This document shows, piece after piece, positions 22,538 to 33,795 of a stretch of DNA of 64,000 nt. Every line of letters begins with the position of its first letter. Position 1 is the first letter of the stretch. Both the position numbers and the translations under genes were made by a program. Source of the DNA: Eublepharis macularius (Eukaryota > Chordata > Lepidosauria > Squamata > Eublepharidae); contig NC_072807.1 of NCBI RefSeq assembly GCF_028583425.1, forward strand, positions 35,221,001 to 35,285,000. The letters run 5' to 3'. The notes under the pieces are model-generated. The model worked only from the letters and a program-made list of their open reading frames with translations, made no database searches and had not been told where the DNA came from.

Positions 22538-23099
22538 GAAAATAGCAAAGAGCCCATTAGCACCTTTAAGACTAACCATAACCAACTAACCAACTACCAT
22601 AAAGTTGCATCAGATGAAGAGAGCCGTGGTTCTCGAAAGCTTATGCTACAATAAAGTTGCATCTGACGAAGAGAGCTGTGGTTCTCGAAAGCTTATGCTA
22701 CAATAAAGTTGCATCTGATGAGGAGAGCCGTGGTTCTCGAAAGCTTATGCTACAATAAAGTTGCATCTGACGAAGAGAGCTGTGGTTCTCGAAAGTTTAT
22801 GCTACAATAAAGTTGCATCTGACGAAGAGAGCTGTGGTTCTTGAAAGCTTATGCTACAATAAAGTTGCATCTGACGAAGAGAGCCGTGGTTCTCGAAAGC
22901 TTTATGCTACAATAAAGTTGCATCTGATGAAGAGAGCTGTGGTTCTCGAAAGCTTATGCTACAATAAAGTTGCATCTGATGAAGAGAGCTGTGGTTCTTG
23001 AAAGCTTATGTTACAGTAAAGTTGGTTTGTCTTAAAGGTGCTACTGGATTCTTTGCTATTTTGCTACTGCTGACTAACACGGCTAACTCCTCTGGAACT
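22538..23099 (+). mobile_element. Composite retroposon carrying a 52-bp tandem array
   Basis: The whole block is flanked by an exact 11-bp direct repeat ACTCTCAACAG at 22527-22537 and 23100-23110. Its left part is an inverted AGCACCTTTAAGACTAACCA copy and its right part the usual CTTAAAGGTGCTACTGG end. Between them sit eight tandem units. The target duplication shows the retroposon inserted as one event; the array either came with it or grew inside it. Confidence 0.75.
22599..23015 (+). repeat. Eight 52-bp tandem units inside a retroposon
   Basis: Units start at 22599, 22651, 22703, 22755, 22807, 22859, 22912 and 22964. Each contains AAGTTGCATCTGA, GAAGAGAGC and TCGAAAGCTTATGCTACA. Seven are exactly 52 bp and one is 53 bp (an extra T near 22901). 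The unit is an internal segment of the host retroposon family. Confidence 0.9.
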
Positions 23100-23179
23100 A
23101 CTCTCAACAGTGTGTGCCTCCCAGAGCATTCTCAATTCCAGTCAGGCTGTCTTACAATAGTTCCCCCCCTCTTGTTTAA

Positions 23180-23355
23180 TTTGTGTGTGTGTGCATGCCA
23201 TCAAGTTACAATTGACTTATGGCTACCCCAGCAAGGGATATTCAAGGCAAGATAGAAGCAGAGGCGGTTTTCCTGCAGTCTTCCTTAGTGGTTGCCCTTC
23301 CAAGTACTGACCCTGCTTAGCTTCTGAGATCTGACAAAATTGGACTATATCCTTC
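23180..23355 (-). repeat. 5S-rRNA-derived SINE, variant
   Basis: The right part (TGACCCTGCTTAGCTTCTGA) is the reverse of the 5S-like head. The left part has the family body with TGCCATCAAGTTACAATTG. It is preceded by a short GT run. Confidence 0.55.
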
Positions 23356-23399
23356 CACCCCTCCCCTTGACTAATTTACAAGTCTTATTTTTTCCCTAC

Positions 23400-26140
23400 A
23401 ATCTGGGGTGTCTTCCCTCCGCTGTCTACGAGTGTGTTTGGGGACTTCTATTATCTGATTTCCTATTAGATCGAGTGACAGATCGGGGATCTCTGTCATC
23501 AGAATTGGCTGATTAGCAGGTGCCAATCCTCCAGACTGCACATCACGTGAGCTCGCCAACCTCTTACGGCTTGGTTGGGCTGCCATTCTCTCCAGCTCTG
23601 CTTCCAGGAAGAAGCAAATCGATTCGAAAAGCAAATGAGCAGAGCTGAGAAACCCTGCCAAGGGACTGGACCGTCTCTGATATATAAAGTTATTTGGGAG
23701 AAGTTATAGCTGTCTCAAGGCAGCCCTTTTCTGCCTTGCTATAAACAACCCCATCGTCTTGTCAGTGGGATGCTAAAAACTTCACGTCACGTGGCTTCTG
23801 GTACCTCCATTTTTTATGTGGCTCAAGCTGTTCCCAAGAATTGAATGGCCCTAATATTGTACATTTGACGGACTCCGCAATCACCCCCCATGCAGTGTTT
23901 ATCTCTGTTGTTATGTACAAGCTTTGGCTAATGCTCTTTAAAGCCGTTGCTGAATATATTCCACACACCACTTTGAACAGTTGGGGTTTATGTCTGTCAT
24001 TATATATATATGGGACTGTGCATTACTTCCTTCCCGCCCCGCCTGTATTATTTATGGCTCTTCAGCATGCCCCGCACATTACCTTCATTGCTTCTGTTTA
24101 GATCCCGTCATTTCACAAAGAAATATGGCCCCTGCTTAACTTCCCTTTCCTTCCTCCAATATTATTCAAAACATTTTTGTAAGTTGCAAGGATGGATAGG
24201 CGATCTGTAAAGATGTCGGCTTTCGAACCCTCTTCACAAACCAGAGGTCCTCATGAATCAGGCGGCCAATTCAGCCTAAGGAATTAATTACAGCCTTGCC
24301 AAGCTCCCACCACACGGAATCATTCTGAAACAGCGTTGTGCTTTTCCACTTCTGACGCCTGCTTTGTAAATGCAGGACAATCACTCATGCACGTTCAGTC
24401 GCTGATTGCAGTTTAGAATGTTCCATTACATTAAAAAAACGCCAGTCTATCCCAACAGAGAATCAGGTTCTATTCCCTAGGCTGAGCAGGTGTTTCTGGG
24501 CAGCACATCTGTCCTTTTAAACCACTGGATTTGTTTTGCACCTCTGATAATGCACCTGAAAGTGTTCCAAAATGTGATCTTCCTCCCATCCACTCTGTCA
24601 CCTGATTCTCATCCGTGTGTCAACCGGGCTTGAGAGAACAGATAGAATCCGCCCCTCCCAAGGCAGAGCCAGGGACATCGCCACCTTTGAAACCGCAGCT
24701 GCCGAAGCTAAGCGAAGGAGCTACAATCTGGGCAGATCCTTCTCAGCTCAGTTGCCAGCTATTTTCCTGACAAAATGCCCGCCCTTTTAACAACTTCAGG
24801 GCATGAAGAATCAACAATGAGGTTAGCATCATCGGCTGATTTCCCTCCATATCCAAAAGACAAATGTGGGGTGGACTGAAAGGTGAAGAAAGGGGCTGGC
24901 AGGCTGCTTATTGCCCCATAGAACCATCAACCACAATCCCATAGTGGAGTTTCCCATCTTGTTTTGAAGCTTCTGGAACACTGACAGCTCCATTGGGGAT
25001 GCAAGCACGCCGTGTGGCCTTTGACGGGTCCTAGAGAACAAGGAAGGAAGGACTTTTACCACCTCTGGATCCTGGCAGGGGATAGAGGAGGCGAGAAGCA
25101 GTGGAATGGGAGATGGGCAGTGAGATGTGGAAGGAGAGGCAGAAATGAGGGGTGGCAACTAGAGGTGGCATCCCTTGTTGACCTGCCACTGGTCTTCTCT
25201 GGACCAGGGCGGCAGCTTGGAGACACAAAGGAAATCCTCTTCTAATTCCAACCTACCACGTGGCTAGCCATGTGGCTCACAATAACACCCGTAATTGGTT
25301 TAAACTTTACATATCTGAAGGATACGCCTTACCATAGCCAATAAGCTCCACTCAAGGAAGCTTCCTAGAATGCCATTCAGAGGGAGGCACGCTTTGTCCT
25401 GTTCCATGGGGAACAGCTTCCTTTGGAAAGGGCTATTTGGTGGGCAGTAGATGCGCTTTCATTGCCCATAAGAAAGGGAAGAGAGATTTGGTTGCCTCGA
25501 TTTTCAGAGCATCTCAAACTGGTTTTGGTGTGAAATGATGGTGAGCTGGTTACAACTCTTTTTTAGATAGTGATGTATCCATCTGCTTTCGGAGTGCAGC
25601 CTTCGGCCACTGGATCAGTGGTTGTAGAAATCCCAATAAAATAAATACAACTCTAAATGTTTTGCAAATTTGTTCTTCTTCTTTTTTGGCCATGGGTTTA
25701 CCCAGTTTACACAAAAGTGACCTTTAACGAGGACTGGGATTCTTTTCGGCAGTCACGGGTATTAAAGGGGAAGGGCAGTGAACCTCCATGGACAGATGCA
25801 TGCATGTACTTGTGCGCATGCCCACTCAACACACATACAAGGGGAACAAGCACAAGTACACTGGGTTTTCCCTCCACTGACACACTAACTTTAAAAGGGG
25901 ATTAGACACATGCATGGAGAAGATGTACACCCAAGGTTGCTCGCCATGGAGATTAAAGGGAAACTCCAGATTCAGAGGCAGCAAGCCTTTGAAAACCAGT
26001 GCCAGGAGGGTCTCTATGCCCAGTTGTTGGCTCTCCAGAGTAACTGGTTGGCCACTCTGTGTGACATATCTGTGTGACTACTGATCTGATTAATCAAAGC
26101 TCTTCTTATGTTCTTACACAGGATTCAGTTCAAAATCCTC
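23400..26140. other. Long stretch with little recognised repeat
   Basis: Probable intron or flank. The sequence is mostly free of identifiable repeats apart from a TA run near 24000. Candidate conserved non-coding segments include about 24360-24780, but conservation cannot be judged here. Confidence 0.4.
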
Positions 26141-26149
26141 CTCCTCCTC

Positions 26150-26576
26150 CTCACAACATTCGATTCATACACCGCCCTTCAGGACAACTTAACGCCCACT
26201 CTGTGCAGTTTACAAAGTGTGTCATTATTATTCTCATGAAAATCACCCTGTGAAGTGGGTGGGGCTAAGAGAGCTCTGAGAGAGCTGTGACTGGCCCAAG
26301 GTCACCCAGCTGGCTTCAAGCAGAGGAGTGGGGAATCAAACCTGGCTCTCCAGATTAGAGTCCTGCCGCTCTTAAGTGACTGACCCAAGGTCACTGAACT
26401 GGCTTCAAGCGGAGGAGTGGGGAATCAAACCTGGCTCTCCAGATTAGAGTCCTGCCGCTCTTAAGTGACTGGCCCAAGGTCACCCAGCTGGCTTCAAGCA
26501 GAGGAGTGGGGAATCAAACCTGGCTCTCCAGATTAGAGTCCTGCCGCTCGTAACCACTACACCAAACTGGCTCTCA
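26150..26576 (-). repeat. tRNA-derived SINE with triplicated head
   Basis: A minus-strand SINE (3' end ATTCGATTCATACACCGCCC) whose tRNA-like segment occurs three times. The B-box sides GAATCAAACC start at 26333, 26422 and 26511, an exact 89-bp period. The middle unit carries GGTCACTGAACTGG where the others have GGTCACCCAGCTGG. The copy at 42930-43290 shares the diagnostic middle unit. Confidence 0.8.
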
Positions 26577-26910
26577 TAGAATCAAAGAGTTGGAAGGGAC
26601 CTCCAGGATCATTTAGTCTAACCCCCTGCACAATGTAGAAAATTTGCAACCACTTCCCCCCCCCTCCCCACAACCCCAGTGAGCCCTGCTTCATGCCCCG
26701 AAGATAGCAAAAAATCTCCAGGAGCTCTGGCTAACCAGGCCTGGAGAAAATTGCTTCCCGACCCCAAAGTGGCGACAAGCATTACCCTGGACATGTGAGA
26801 AAGGGCCACAAGAACTAAGCACTGATGCAACCCTTTCTGCCCTCCCTCTTATGATCTGCCTGGAAGCTGCACACATCTTGACTGGGAACAGTACATTTTA
26901 AAAAATTCCT
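26577..26910 (-). repeat. CR1-type LINE 3' end
   Basis: The minus strand ends with GATTCTATG after CCAACTC, the CR1 3'-terminal signature. The plus strand reads AGTTGGAAGGGACCTCCAGG. Only a truncated 3' piece remains. It abuts the SINE at 26150-26576. Confidence 0.7.
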
Positions 26911-26914
26911 GATC

Positions 26915-27940
26915 ACGGGCCGTCAAGGTGTCTTTTTATTAAGGAGAAACCACTGGGGAAGACAACACAAGCTCTCACAAAGCATCCTTATAAGCCTAAG
27001 GTGCCGAGTCGATATCTCACTACACGTTAATCCTCTCGAGTAGCAAATGAGGTGCCTCAACCTCTCACCCACATTGGATCCCAAAGGAGCTACAAGGAAA
27101 AAAAATCCCTGTCTCAGTTTAACACCTTCTGTTCTTGTGATATCCACTAGGGAGGAGCTTTTATCTTCCAGATAAAAGGGTGTTACCTTGTATGCACTTA
27201 ATTATACTGTACATTGCAAAACAAAAACAGCAAGCACCTTCTTGGAACTGGCAAAAGAACGACGAGAAAATCCTTCAAGTACGCCAATAAAGGTATCTGC
27301 AATAGTGAATGAAATTTGTGCAGTAAGTTCTAATCTTGCCCTCTTTCACTGTAGTGGAAACCACTTGTTAATGGGGTGGTGGTGGCATTGCACACTATAT
27401 GCTCGCTCTCCTTCTCCTACTAAGATTGATCTTTGTTACTCTCGCTTGGAATCCAATTCTCTGTACTCACAGCCGTGCTGAGAAAGACGTTCAGAAAAGA
27501 AACATTACGTCCTAAACAAAATACAATCTAAGGGGTCTAATTAGTCCAGGATTGAAGAGGCATTATGTCGAAGAACGGCCTGCTTTATTTGGATGCATTG
27601 GGGAGCGAAAAATTTCAGAAGTGTGCCTGTGGTTAAAGCCGGGCTTCAAACAGATCTTAGACAAAGGGATACCTAACACTTTGGAAATTTTTACTTCAGT
27701 CTTGATTCCTTGATATTATGAAGCCTGCATCTACAGATGATTTGTCTGACATTAGCCAAAAAGGTTGCAATAGAGTGGAATTTGAACTTCAGATCAATAA
27801 AGCTTTTCCTTGTAGGGCTTATAAAAAACACACAGTGGGAGACAGCTTTGGGTAGGGTCCTGAAAAATATTTAAATGAATGGGGGCTGGACAGAAACACA
27901 GAGAGGCATCTTTCTATCAGTACACATATTGCAGTAGTGA
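26915..27940. other. Stretch without recognised gene or repeat
   Basis: Mostly unique sequence. No exon-like frame or repeat end was recognised. Possible non-coding conserved sequence cannot be assessed. Confidence 0.4.
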
Positions 27941-27952
27941 ATGCAATATTGG

Positions 27953-28617
27953 TAGGGTTGCCTGGTCCCCTTACTCTCCTGGTGGGAGGGAGGGGAACCT
28001 GGCACTCAGCTCCGAAATTTCCTCTCTCTCTCATACTCCTGGTGCGACATGATGAGGTCACTTCTAGAGATGGGCACCAACTGGAAAAAAAACGAACCAT
28101 GTGGTTTGTGGTTCATCAAATTTCACCGACCACGAACTTTCATGAACCTGCCCCCCCAGTTCACGAACCGGTTTGTTTGGTTCGTGAAAACATCACATCC
28201 AGGTCAGAAAATTGTTACTTCCGGGCCAGCAGAAGGTCTGCAGGAAGTCCATCCTCTGTTGCCTAGGAAACTGATTGATCGGCACCAGGTGCCATGATGA
28301 ACCAAAAAACAAACTAAATGAACAAGCCTAAAGTTCGTGGCGGTTCATCAGAAATGGGAACTGACGAACCGCTGGGTTTGTCCACGAACCACGAACCAGC
28401 CTGGTTTGTCATGAATTCTGGTTCATATTTTGGTTCATGCCCATCTCTAGTCACTTCCAGGGGTGATGTCATTGCACACGAGCTTCTTCACTTTGCACTA
28501 GGCCAATTCTTAAAGAAGGTGTTTGGGACCCCAATCCGCCAGCCAGGTGATTGGGGACAGGAGGCGGAGGCTAGGAATGGGAGATTCCCTGCCCCCATCA
28601 GGGAACCAGCAACCCTA
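27953..28617. mobile_element. Repeat with TAGGGTTGCC ends, interrupted by a hAT element
   Basis: The left end TAGGGTTGCCTGGTCCCC and right end GGAACCAGCAACCCTA are inverted. The interior is split at 28057-28457 by a second element with its own target duplication. No target duplication was found for the outer element. Confidence 0.55.
28065..28449. mobile_element. hAT-type MITE with exact 8-bp target duplication
   Basis: Flanked by GTCACTTC at 28057-28064 and 28450-28457. The ends are TAGAGATGGGCACC and its complement TGCCCATCTCTA. The interior is full of GAACC/GGTTC motifs that pair as inverted repeats. The same terminal repeats occur at 30783 and 56487. No transposase. Confidence 0.88.
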
Positions 28618-28689
28618 AACGTCTATGTTGCTCTGATCAGTTCAGCACAATAATATTTTTGGCAAACCACTGGGAGTGAGTAGGTTTTT

Positions 28690-29095
28690 AGGACTCTGAC
28701 TTGGGCTAACCAGATCTTTTCAGATCTTGAAAGCTAAGCAGAGTCAGCTCTGGTTAGCTCTGGAGACAACTAAGGAATTCTAGGGTTGTATTGTCGAAGG
28801 CTTTCACGGCCAGAGAACGATGGTTGTTGTGGGTTTTCCGGGCTGTATTGCCGTGGTCTTGGCATTGTAGTTCCTGACGTTTCGCCAGCAGCTGTGGCTA
28901 GCATCTTCAGAGGTGTAGCACCAAAAGACAGAGATCTCTCAGTGTCACAGTCTACACACACAACCCACAACAACCACAATTCTAGGGTTGTTAGGAAGAG
29001 GCAGCCAATGGCAAACCACTTCTGAATGTCTCTTGCCTTGAAAACCCTACAGGGCCGCCATGAGTCACCTGTGACTTGATGCCATTTTTCACCTC
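28690..29095 (+). repeat. 5S-rRNA-derived SINE, interrupted
   Basis: The 5S-like head (AGATCTTGAAAGCTAAGCAG) lies at 28690-28789. The body (CCAATGGCAAACCACTTCTG and TGACTTGATGCC) resumes at 28992. A 188-bp retroposon with its own target duplication sits between them. Confidence 0.65.
28790..28977 (+). mobile_element. Foldback retroposon nested in a 5S SINE, 14-bp target duplication
   Basis: Exact duplication AATTCTAGGGTTGT at 28776-28789 and 28978-28991. The element begins ATTGTCGAAGGCTTTCACGG and ends CCCACAACAACCA like 5158-5407. Its right arm is shorter. The duplicated sequence belongs to the host SINE, so this insertion is younger than the SINE. Confidence 0.8.
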
Positions 29096-29268
29096 CAGAA
29101 TTTTATGGCTACGTTCAGACTTACCATCAACCCCTGATTTGTACTGAGAATGATCCTAAATCCCTGAGCTCTTGAACTCTGGTAAGGGGACAAACGTGCA
29201 AATCAGGAGATCTTCAATAATGCACAATTCTTTGCGGCATCTGAGGTGAGCTCTTTTTAACAAGTGGT

Positions 29269-29472
29269 CATAGATCCAAAAGAGTTAGCCATGTTAGCCT
29301 GTTGTTGCAAAATAGTAAAGAGTCCAGTAGCACTTTTAAGACAACTTTATTGTAACATAAGCTTTCGAGAATCACAGCTCTCTTCGTCTGATGCATCTGA
29401 CAAAGAGAGCTGTGGTTCTCAAATGCTTATGCCACAATAAAGTTGGTTAGTCTTAAAGGTGCTACTGGACTC
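29269..29472 (+). mobile_element. Foldback retroposon with 13-bp target duplication
   Basis: Exact duplication TTTAACAAGTGGT at 29256-29268 and 29473-29485. Left and right arms are inverted about a centre near 29390 (GATGCATCTGAC). The right end CTACTGGACTC matches other members. Confidence 0.78.
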
Positions 29473-29911
29473 TTTAACAAGTGGTGCTTTCTTTCTTGAT
29501 TACAAACCTGGATTCCAAAGTAAGGATTCAACAATCCTGGTTTGTTAAGCAAGAAACAAAAGACGGTTTGTTAGAGCACCTGATTCGACTGTAACAACAA
29601 GCAATTAGTCTTGGCTTATAATTTTGGCACTACTTAGGAAGAGAAGAAAACACGAAGAAGTCCCACAACTTCAGTCCTAAATCTTGCTTCTGCTCATTCT
29701 GCACCCTTTCCCATTAGGCTTATATGGAAGCCCTCCCTCCAATTTTCTTTTGTTAATTTTAAAATTATTTTGGCTTCCCTCAATATTATTTACAGAAGTT
29801 CCCTCTCACAGGGGCATGTTCAATTTGCTTCCACTACCTCTTTATGCAAAAATTCAGCAGTTACCCTATGAGGGTGCACAGCTGGGTGTATGCTTTGAGG
29901 GGCCCAGTTTT

Positions 29912-30225
29912 AGGGTTGCCAACCTCCAGGTGAGGCCTAGAGGTCCTGGAATTACAACCCATCTCCAAACTACAGAGATCAGTTCCCCAGCACGAAATAA
30001 TAGAGTCCAGTAGCACCTTTAAGACTAACCAACTTTATTGTAAGCTTTCAAGAACTACAGCTCTCTTCATCAGATGCATCTGGACTCTTAACTATTTTGC
30101 AACTACAGACTAACATGGCTAACTCCTCTGGATCTATATGTCATCACCTCCATCCTGAGCTGTCTCCCAAAGCTTTACCCTCAAATCTCCAGGAATTCCC
30201 CAATTTGGAATTCATAACCCTATCC
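29912..30225 (+). mobile_element. hAT-type MITE interrupted by a retroposon
   Basis: The left end TAGGGTTGCCAACCTCCAGG and the right-side CTCCAGGAATTCCCCAATTTGG match the family at 35491. A retroposon copy at about 30003-30138 replaces part of the interior. Confidence 0.6.
30003..30138 (+). mobile_element. Retroposon copy within a hAT MITE
   Basis: Inverted GTCCAGTAGCACCTTTAAG on the left and CTAACATGGCTAACTCCTC on the right, with a shortened centre. No clean target duplication, so deletion may have followed insertion. Confidence 0.55.
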
Positions 30226-30782
30226 ACTTTGCATCAGGGGTTTAAATTCAATGGTCTTGTGGCTCCTCCTTGCTCTTAACCTAACAACTTTGTCTTGCCC
30301 TTCCCCTGGCAATGGAGAACAATTTCCTTCCCCTCTTCGATTCGAGATGCAAAAACCATTACTTTGCTCCACTCCCCTCTTCATTTCTCATAGTTCAACC
30401 TAGCCAAGCTCTCTCCGCCTCTCTTGACCTGTCATCCCGCATCCCAGATGCTTTATTGTCTGTTCAGCTTTTCACTGATCAGTTCAGCGTCATTAATATA
30501 TTTGAATATATTTATTCTCATAAAGCCCTGGGAAGGGAGGGAAGTGCCATTATCCCCATTTTCTTTTATTACAGTATGCTTCATTTATCTAGAGATGCTC
30601 AGAAGCAGCGTCTCAAAACATTTGGATAATGAGATGTTTGGATAAACAGGAGTGCTGTTTACAAAGAACTGCATTTGGAAAAAACAAGGCTCTGTATGCA
30701 AACACTGGCATGTTTCTTGCAGCAGTTGAAGTGGTCAACTTGAGTTTAGGCTGTACCAAAATCATTGAAAATGCCTCCATAT

Positions 30783-31113
30783 TAGAGATGGGAATGAACC
30801 AGAAAAAAAAGAACCATGTGGTTCATGGTTCGTCAAATTTTACGAATCACGAACCATGAACTTTCATGAACCTGCCCCTAGTTTGCGAACTGGTTCGTTT
30901 GGTTCATGAAAACGTCACATCCAGGTCAGAAAACCGTCATTTCCGGGTCAGCAGAAGGTCACTTCTGGGTCAGGCTGCCTGCGGTAACGAACCAGCCTAA
31001 AGTTCGTGGTGGTTCGTCAGAAATGGGATCTAACAAACTGCAGGTTCGTGAACCACGAACTGGCCTGGTTCGTCATGAATTTTGGTTCGTATTTTGGTTC
31101 GTGCCCATCTCTA
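30783..31113. mobile_element. hAT-type MITE with exact 8-bp target duplication
   Basis: Flanked by CTCCATAT at 30775-30782 and 31114-31121. The ends TAGAGATGGG and CCCATCTCTA match 28065-28449. The interior is closely related to that copy (GAACCTGCCCC, GGTTCGT repeats). Confidence 0.88.
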
Positions 31114-31329
31114 CTCCATATTAAAAGGGGAGGAAAAACCTGTTCATAGAAAGCTATCATGTCAAGGAGAAGATAAACTTGGAATCCTTTTTCCCTGATA
31201 GTTTTTGAAATGCAGGGATTTATAGATATATAGAGATGTAGATATAGATAGGGTAGAACATTCAATTGCATGATCCCCAATTGCAACTGGACACAACCTG
31301 ACTATCTCTATTAGAAGTAGACTGTTGAC

Positions 31330-31533
31330 TAAGATGGTTGCCAAACTCCAGGTGGTTCCTGGAGATCTCCTGGAATTCTAAGTCATCTTTAGATTACAGA
31401 AATCAGTTCCCTTAAAGGAAATGCATGCTTTGGAGGACGGACCTTATGACATCACATCCCTGCTGTGTTCTCTGCCCTCCCCAGGCTCTACCCCCAAATC
31501 TCCAAGAATTTCCCTTCCCAGAGTTGGCAGTCC
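31330..31533 (+). mobile_element. hAT-type MITE (TAGGGTTGCC family), diverged
   Basis: The left end GATGGTTGCCAAACTCCAGG and right end AGAGTTGGCAGTCCTA are degraded family ends. The internal GATCTCCTGGAATTC and GCTTTGGAGGACGG segments are kept. Confidence 0.6.
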
Positions 31534-32549
31534 TACTGACAATCTATCCAGCGTATTTTAATCCAAGACACTCAGGATGGCATACATGGCTCTCCTCTCT
31601 TCCCTTCTCTCTCTTCTCCTCCCCTTTCCTCTCCTCTCAGCCCTTCTACACTTAAACTTATACACTGGCTCTCAGAGGACATGGTTACTCTTGCTTGGAA
31701 GAGGAGTCCCTCAAAGAGGCAGCACCCTCTTCTAGGAAAAAAATCCTAATAGAGCAGAACCTAATGTTCTTAAAAAGGAGCTGGGTTCAGCAAACACTCC
31801 TAGTTCTGCTGAGTTATGCTCTTAGCAAAGGTAGAACCCGGAAGGCACTAGACCAGGTTAAATTTGCAAATGGAGGTATATGGGGGAAAAAATCTGTTAA
31901 AAGAAAAATCCTGGTTGTATCTTTAAGAGACAGTTTTCGGTCATTAAGCCAACGTGGCTAACAGAGGACTGGATGCCTGCCAAACTGGAAAAGTTTGTTC
32001 TGTTTCTTCATGGCTTTAAAATTCTTTGTTGTCTAAATAAGCTTAGAATGTTTCTTGTACAACATGCATAAATAACAGAAATGTGATAGTGATAATGCAC
32101 TAAACATTCCGCAGTCTAAACTTCCCACCACCTTGCATGCAGTGGGCTATTGAAAACATACTTTGAGTTGGCAATGCCTGTTTTGTACAGGTGACTGAGA
32201 ATGAGCAAGCAAGAGAGCTCAGCTTGAGCTAGAGTGCACTGTTTGATTTAGAAAGGCACCTTTCACAAGCCAGCTCCGCACTCCACTGCCAACCAGATAA
32301 CTTCTTTTTCGGATGGTTCAGCAGGATGCCTGGTTTAGTCAATGGCAGCCCATGAGTAGGCTTCCAGCTACAAACAACATGCTTTTCTCACTTCCTTCTC
32401 TGATATAAACCAGCAGGGTGTGCTGTCCAATCAAAAGCTGTCTGTTTTTTTCTGTTTCCTGCTACTAGCAACATCGTTTTTCATCTGCAGTTATGGGTTT
32501 TGCAACCCGCCTTTAGCGGGGCACACAGAGACTAACTGTACTGGCATTA

Positions 32550-32720
32550 GTTTCAGGTATGTAGCCATGTTGGTGTGCAACCGATCAGCAGGGTTTGAGT
32601 CCAGTGTCCCCTTAGAGACCAAGCAAATTTTCAGGGTATGAGCTTTAGAGAATCAAAGCTCACTTCTTCAGATACAGTACCGGCGTTAGAAAGCTTACTT
32701 GCTCCGATCTGCAACTCCTC
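32550..32720 (+). mobile_element. Retroposon fragment of the inverted family, older variant
   Basis: Sequence with GTAGCCATGTTGGTGTGC, GAGTCCAGTGTCCCCTTAG and CTCACTTCTTCAGATAC resembles the left half of 37172-37395. The right half is missing. Confidence 0.5.
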
Positions 32721-32729
32721 TGCAACACT

Positions 32730-33620
32730 GATAGCCAAATGTCAAAAGGCAAGCCAACAGGTGATAAAAGAGGCCCCATGAAATTTGCATGCCGTTCAAG
32801 TCAAGAAGACACAGAACCGGCACTCGCATACGCTTCTTTTCATTCTTTGTGCTAAATTTTTAAATCCAGGCGAAACACCAGGCTCAACTGAAATCAACGT
32901 TCCAAATGCTAGAAGCCAGAGTATCATATAAAAGGGCTGGGATGAAAGGAAACAAATAAGCTGAAAAACGACAAAGCGAAGACGAGCTTTAAAGAGTCAT
33001 TCTGTTTCTCGTTACCTCTGGGCTTTTCAGACGTGGGGCAAGGCCAAAGAATGCACAGCTAGAGGCTTTTAACCAAAGGGCTGACTGGTCAATTCAACTA
33101 GCTTTGCTGTCCTCTGCAACTCCTGGCCACGTGCCCTTCTCCCCCATCCCCTTTCTTTTTTCCTTGTTCTCCTGAACTCAGCCATGGGCTTTCTTCTGCT
33201 CATTGGATCTGATCTGCTAATGGTGGCACTTTAGCACAAAGAGCCTTCCCTGGATAGAGGTGGTACTTCTGCTGGTAGAAGGACCTCCTGCGTCTCCAAA
33301 AGTCTCCTTCTGCCAAAGGAAAGGGGCACCATTAGTGGAACACATTCCTAGAATCCAACTTATTCCTGTTTTCCATCAATGGGAAGGCACTTCCGCCAAC
33401 CCGGAAATATTGCTCCTAACTGTGGCTTTTAGTAGATAAACTGTGCACCCCTTCCTACTGCCCCATACTCCCCAGAAGGGCAATATGTGCTATGGTAATG
33501 AGCACACCACTCTGAAACATATATACCTTTTACAGCGAAAATTCAGTGCCAGGAAAAAAAAAATGGAACGAAAATAAAGATGGTGCCTTCAGTTTGTAAA
33601 AATGAGAAGCGAAATAAAGA
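32730..33620. other. Stretch without recognised gene or repeat
   Basis: No exon-like frames or repeat ends seen. Several A-rich tracts near 33550. Confidence 0.4.
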
Positions 33621-33629
33621 AGGAGATTT

Positions 33630-33795
33630 GGGCTATTTTAATGGGGACCCAAAACAGTTCACATAGTTCTGCCTTCCAACATTTTTATACACACAACAAT
33701 CCTGTGAGGTAGGTTAGGTTTAGAGAGATTGACCGGCTCGTAATCACCCAGTGAGCTTCCATGGCAGAGTTGGCATTCGAACCTAGATCAACATC
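33630..33795 (-). repeat. tRNA-derived SINE
   Basis: The minus-strand 3' part (AATGGGGACCCAAAACAG), the body (ATCCTGTGAGGTAGGTTAGG) and the B box (CATTCGAACCTAG on plus) match 3365-3545. Confidence 0.6.

Noticed and set aside
22599-23015. Regular 52-bp direct repeats resembling a CRISPR array
   Set aside because: The units are contiguous with no unique spacers, the context is a eukaryotic retroposon and no cas genes are present.
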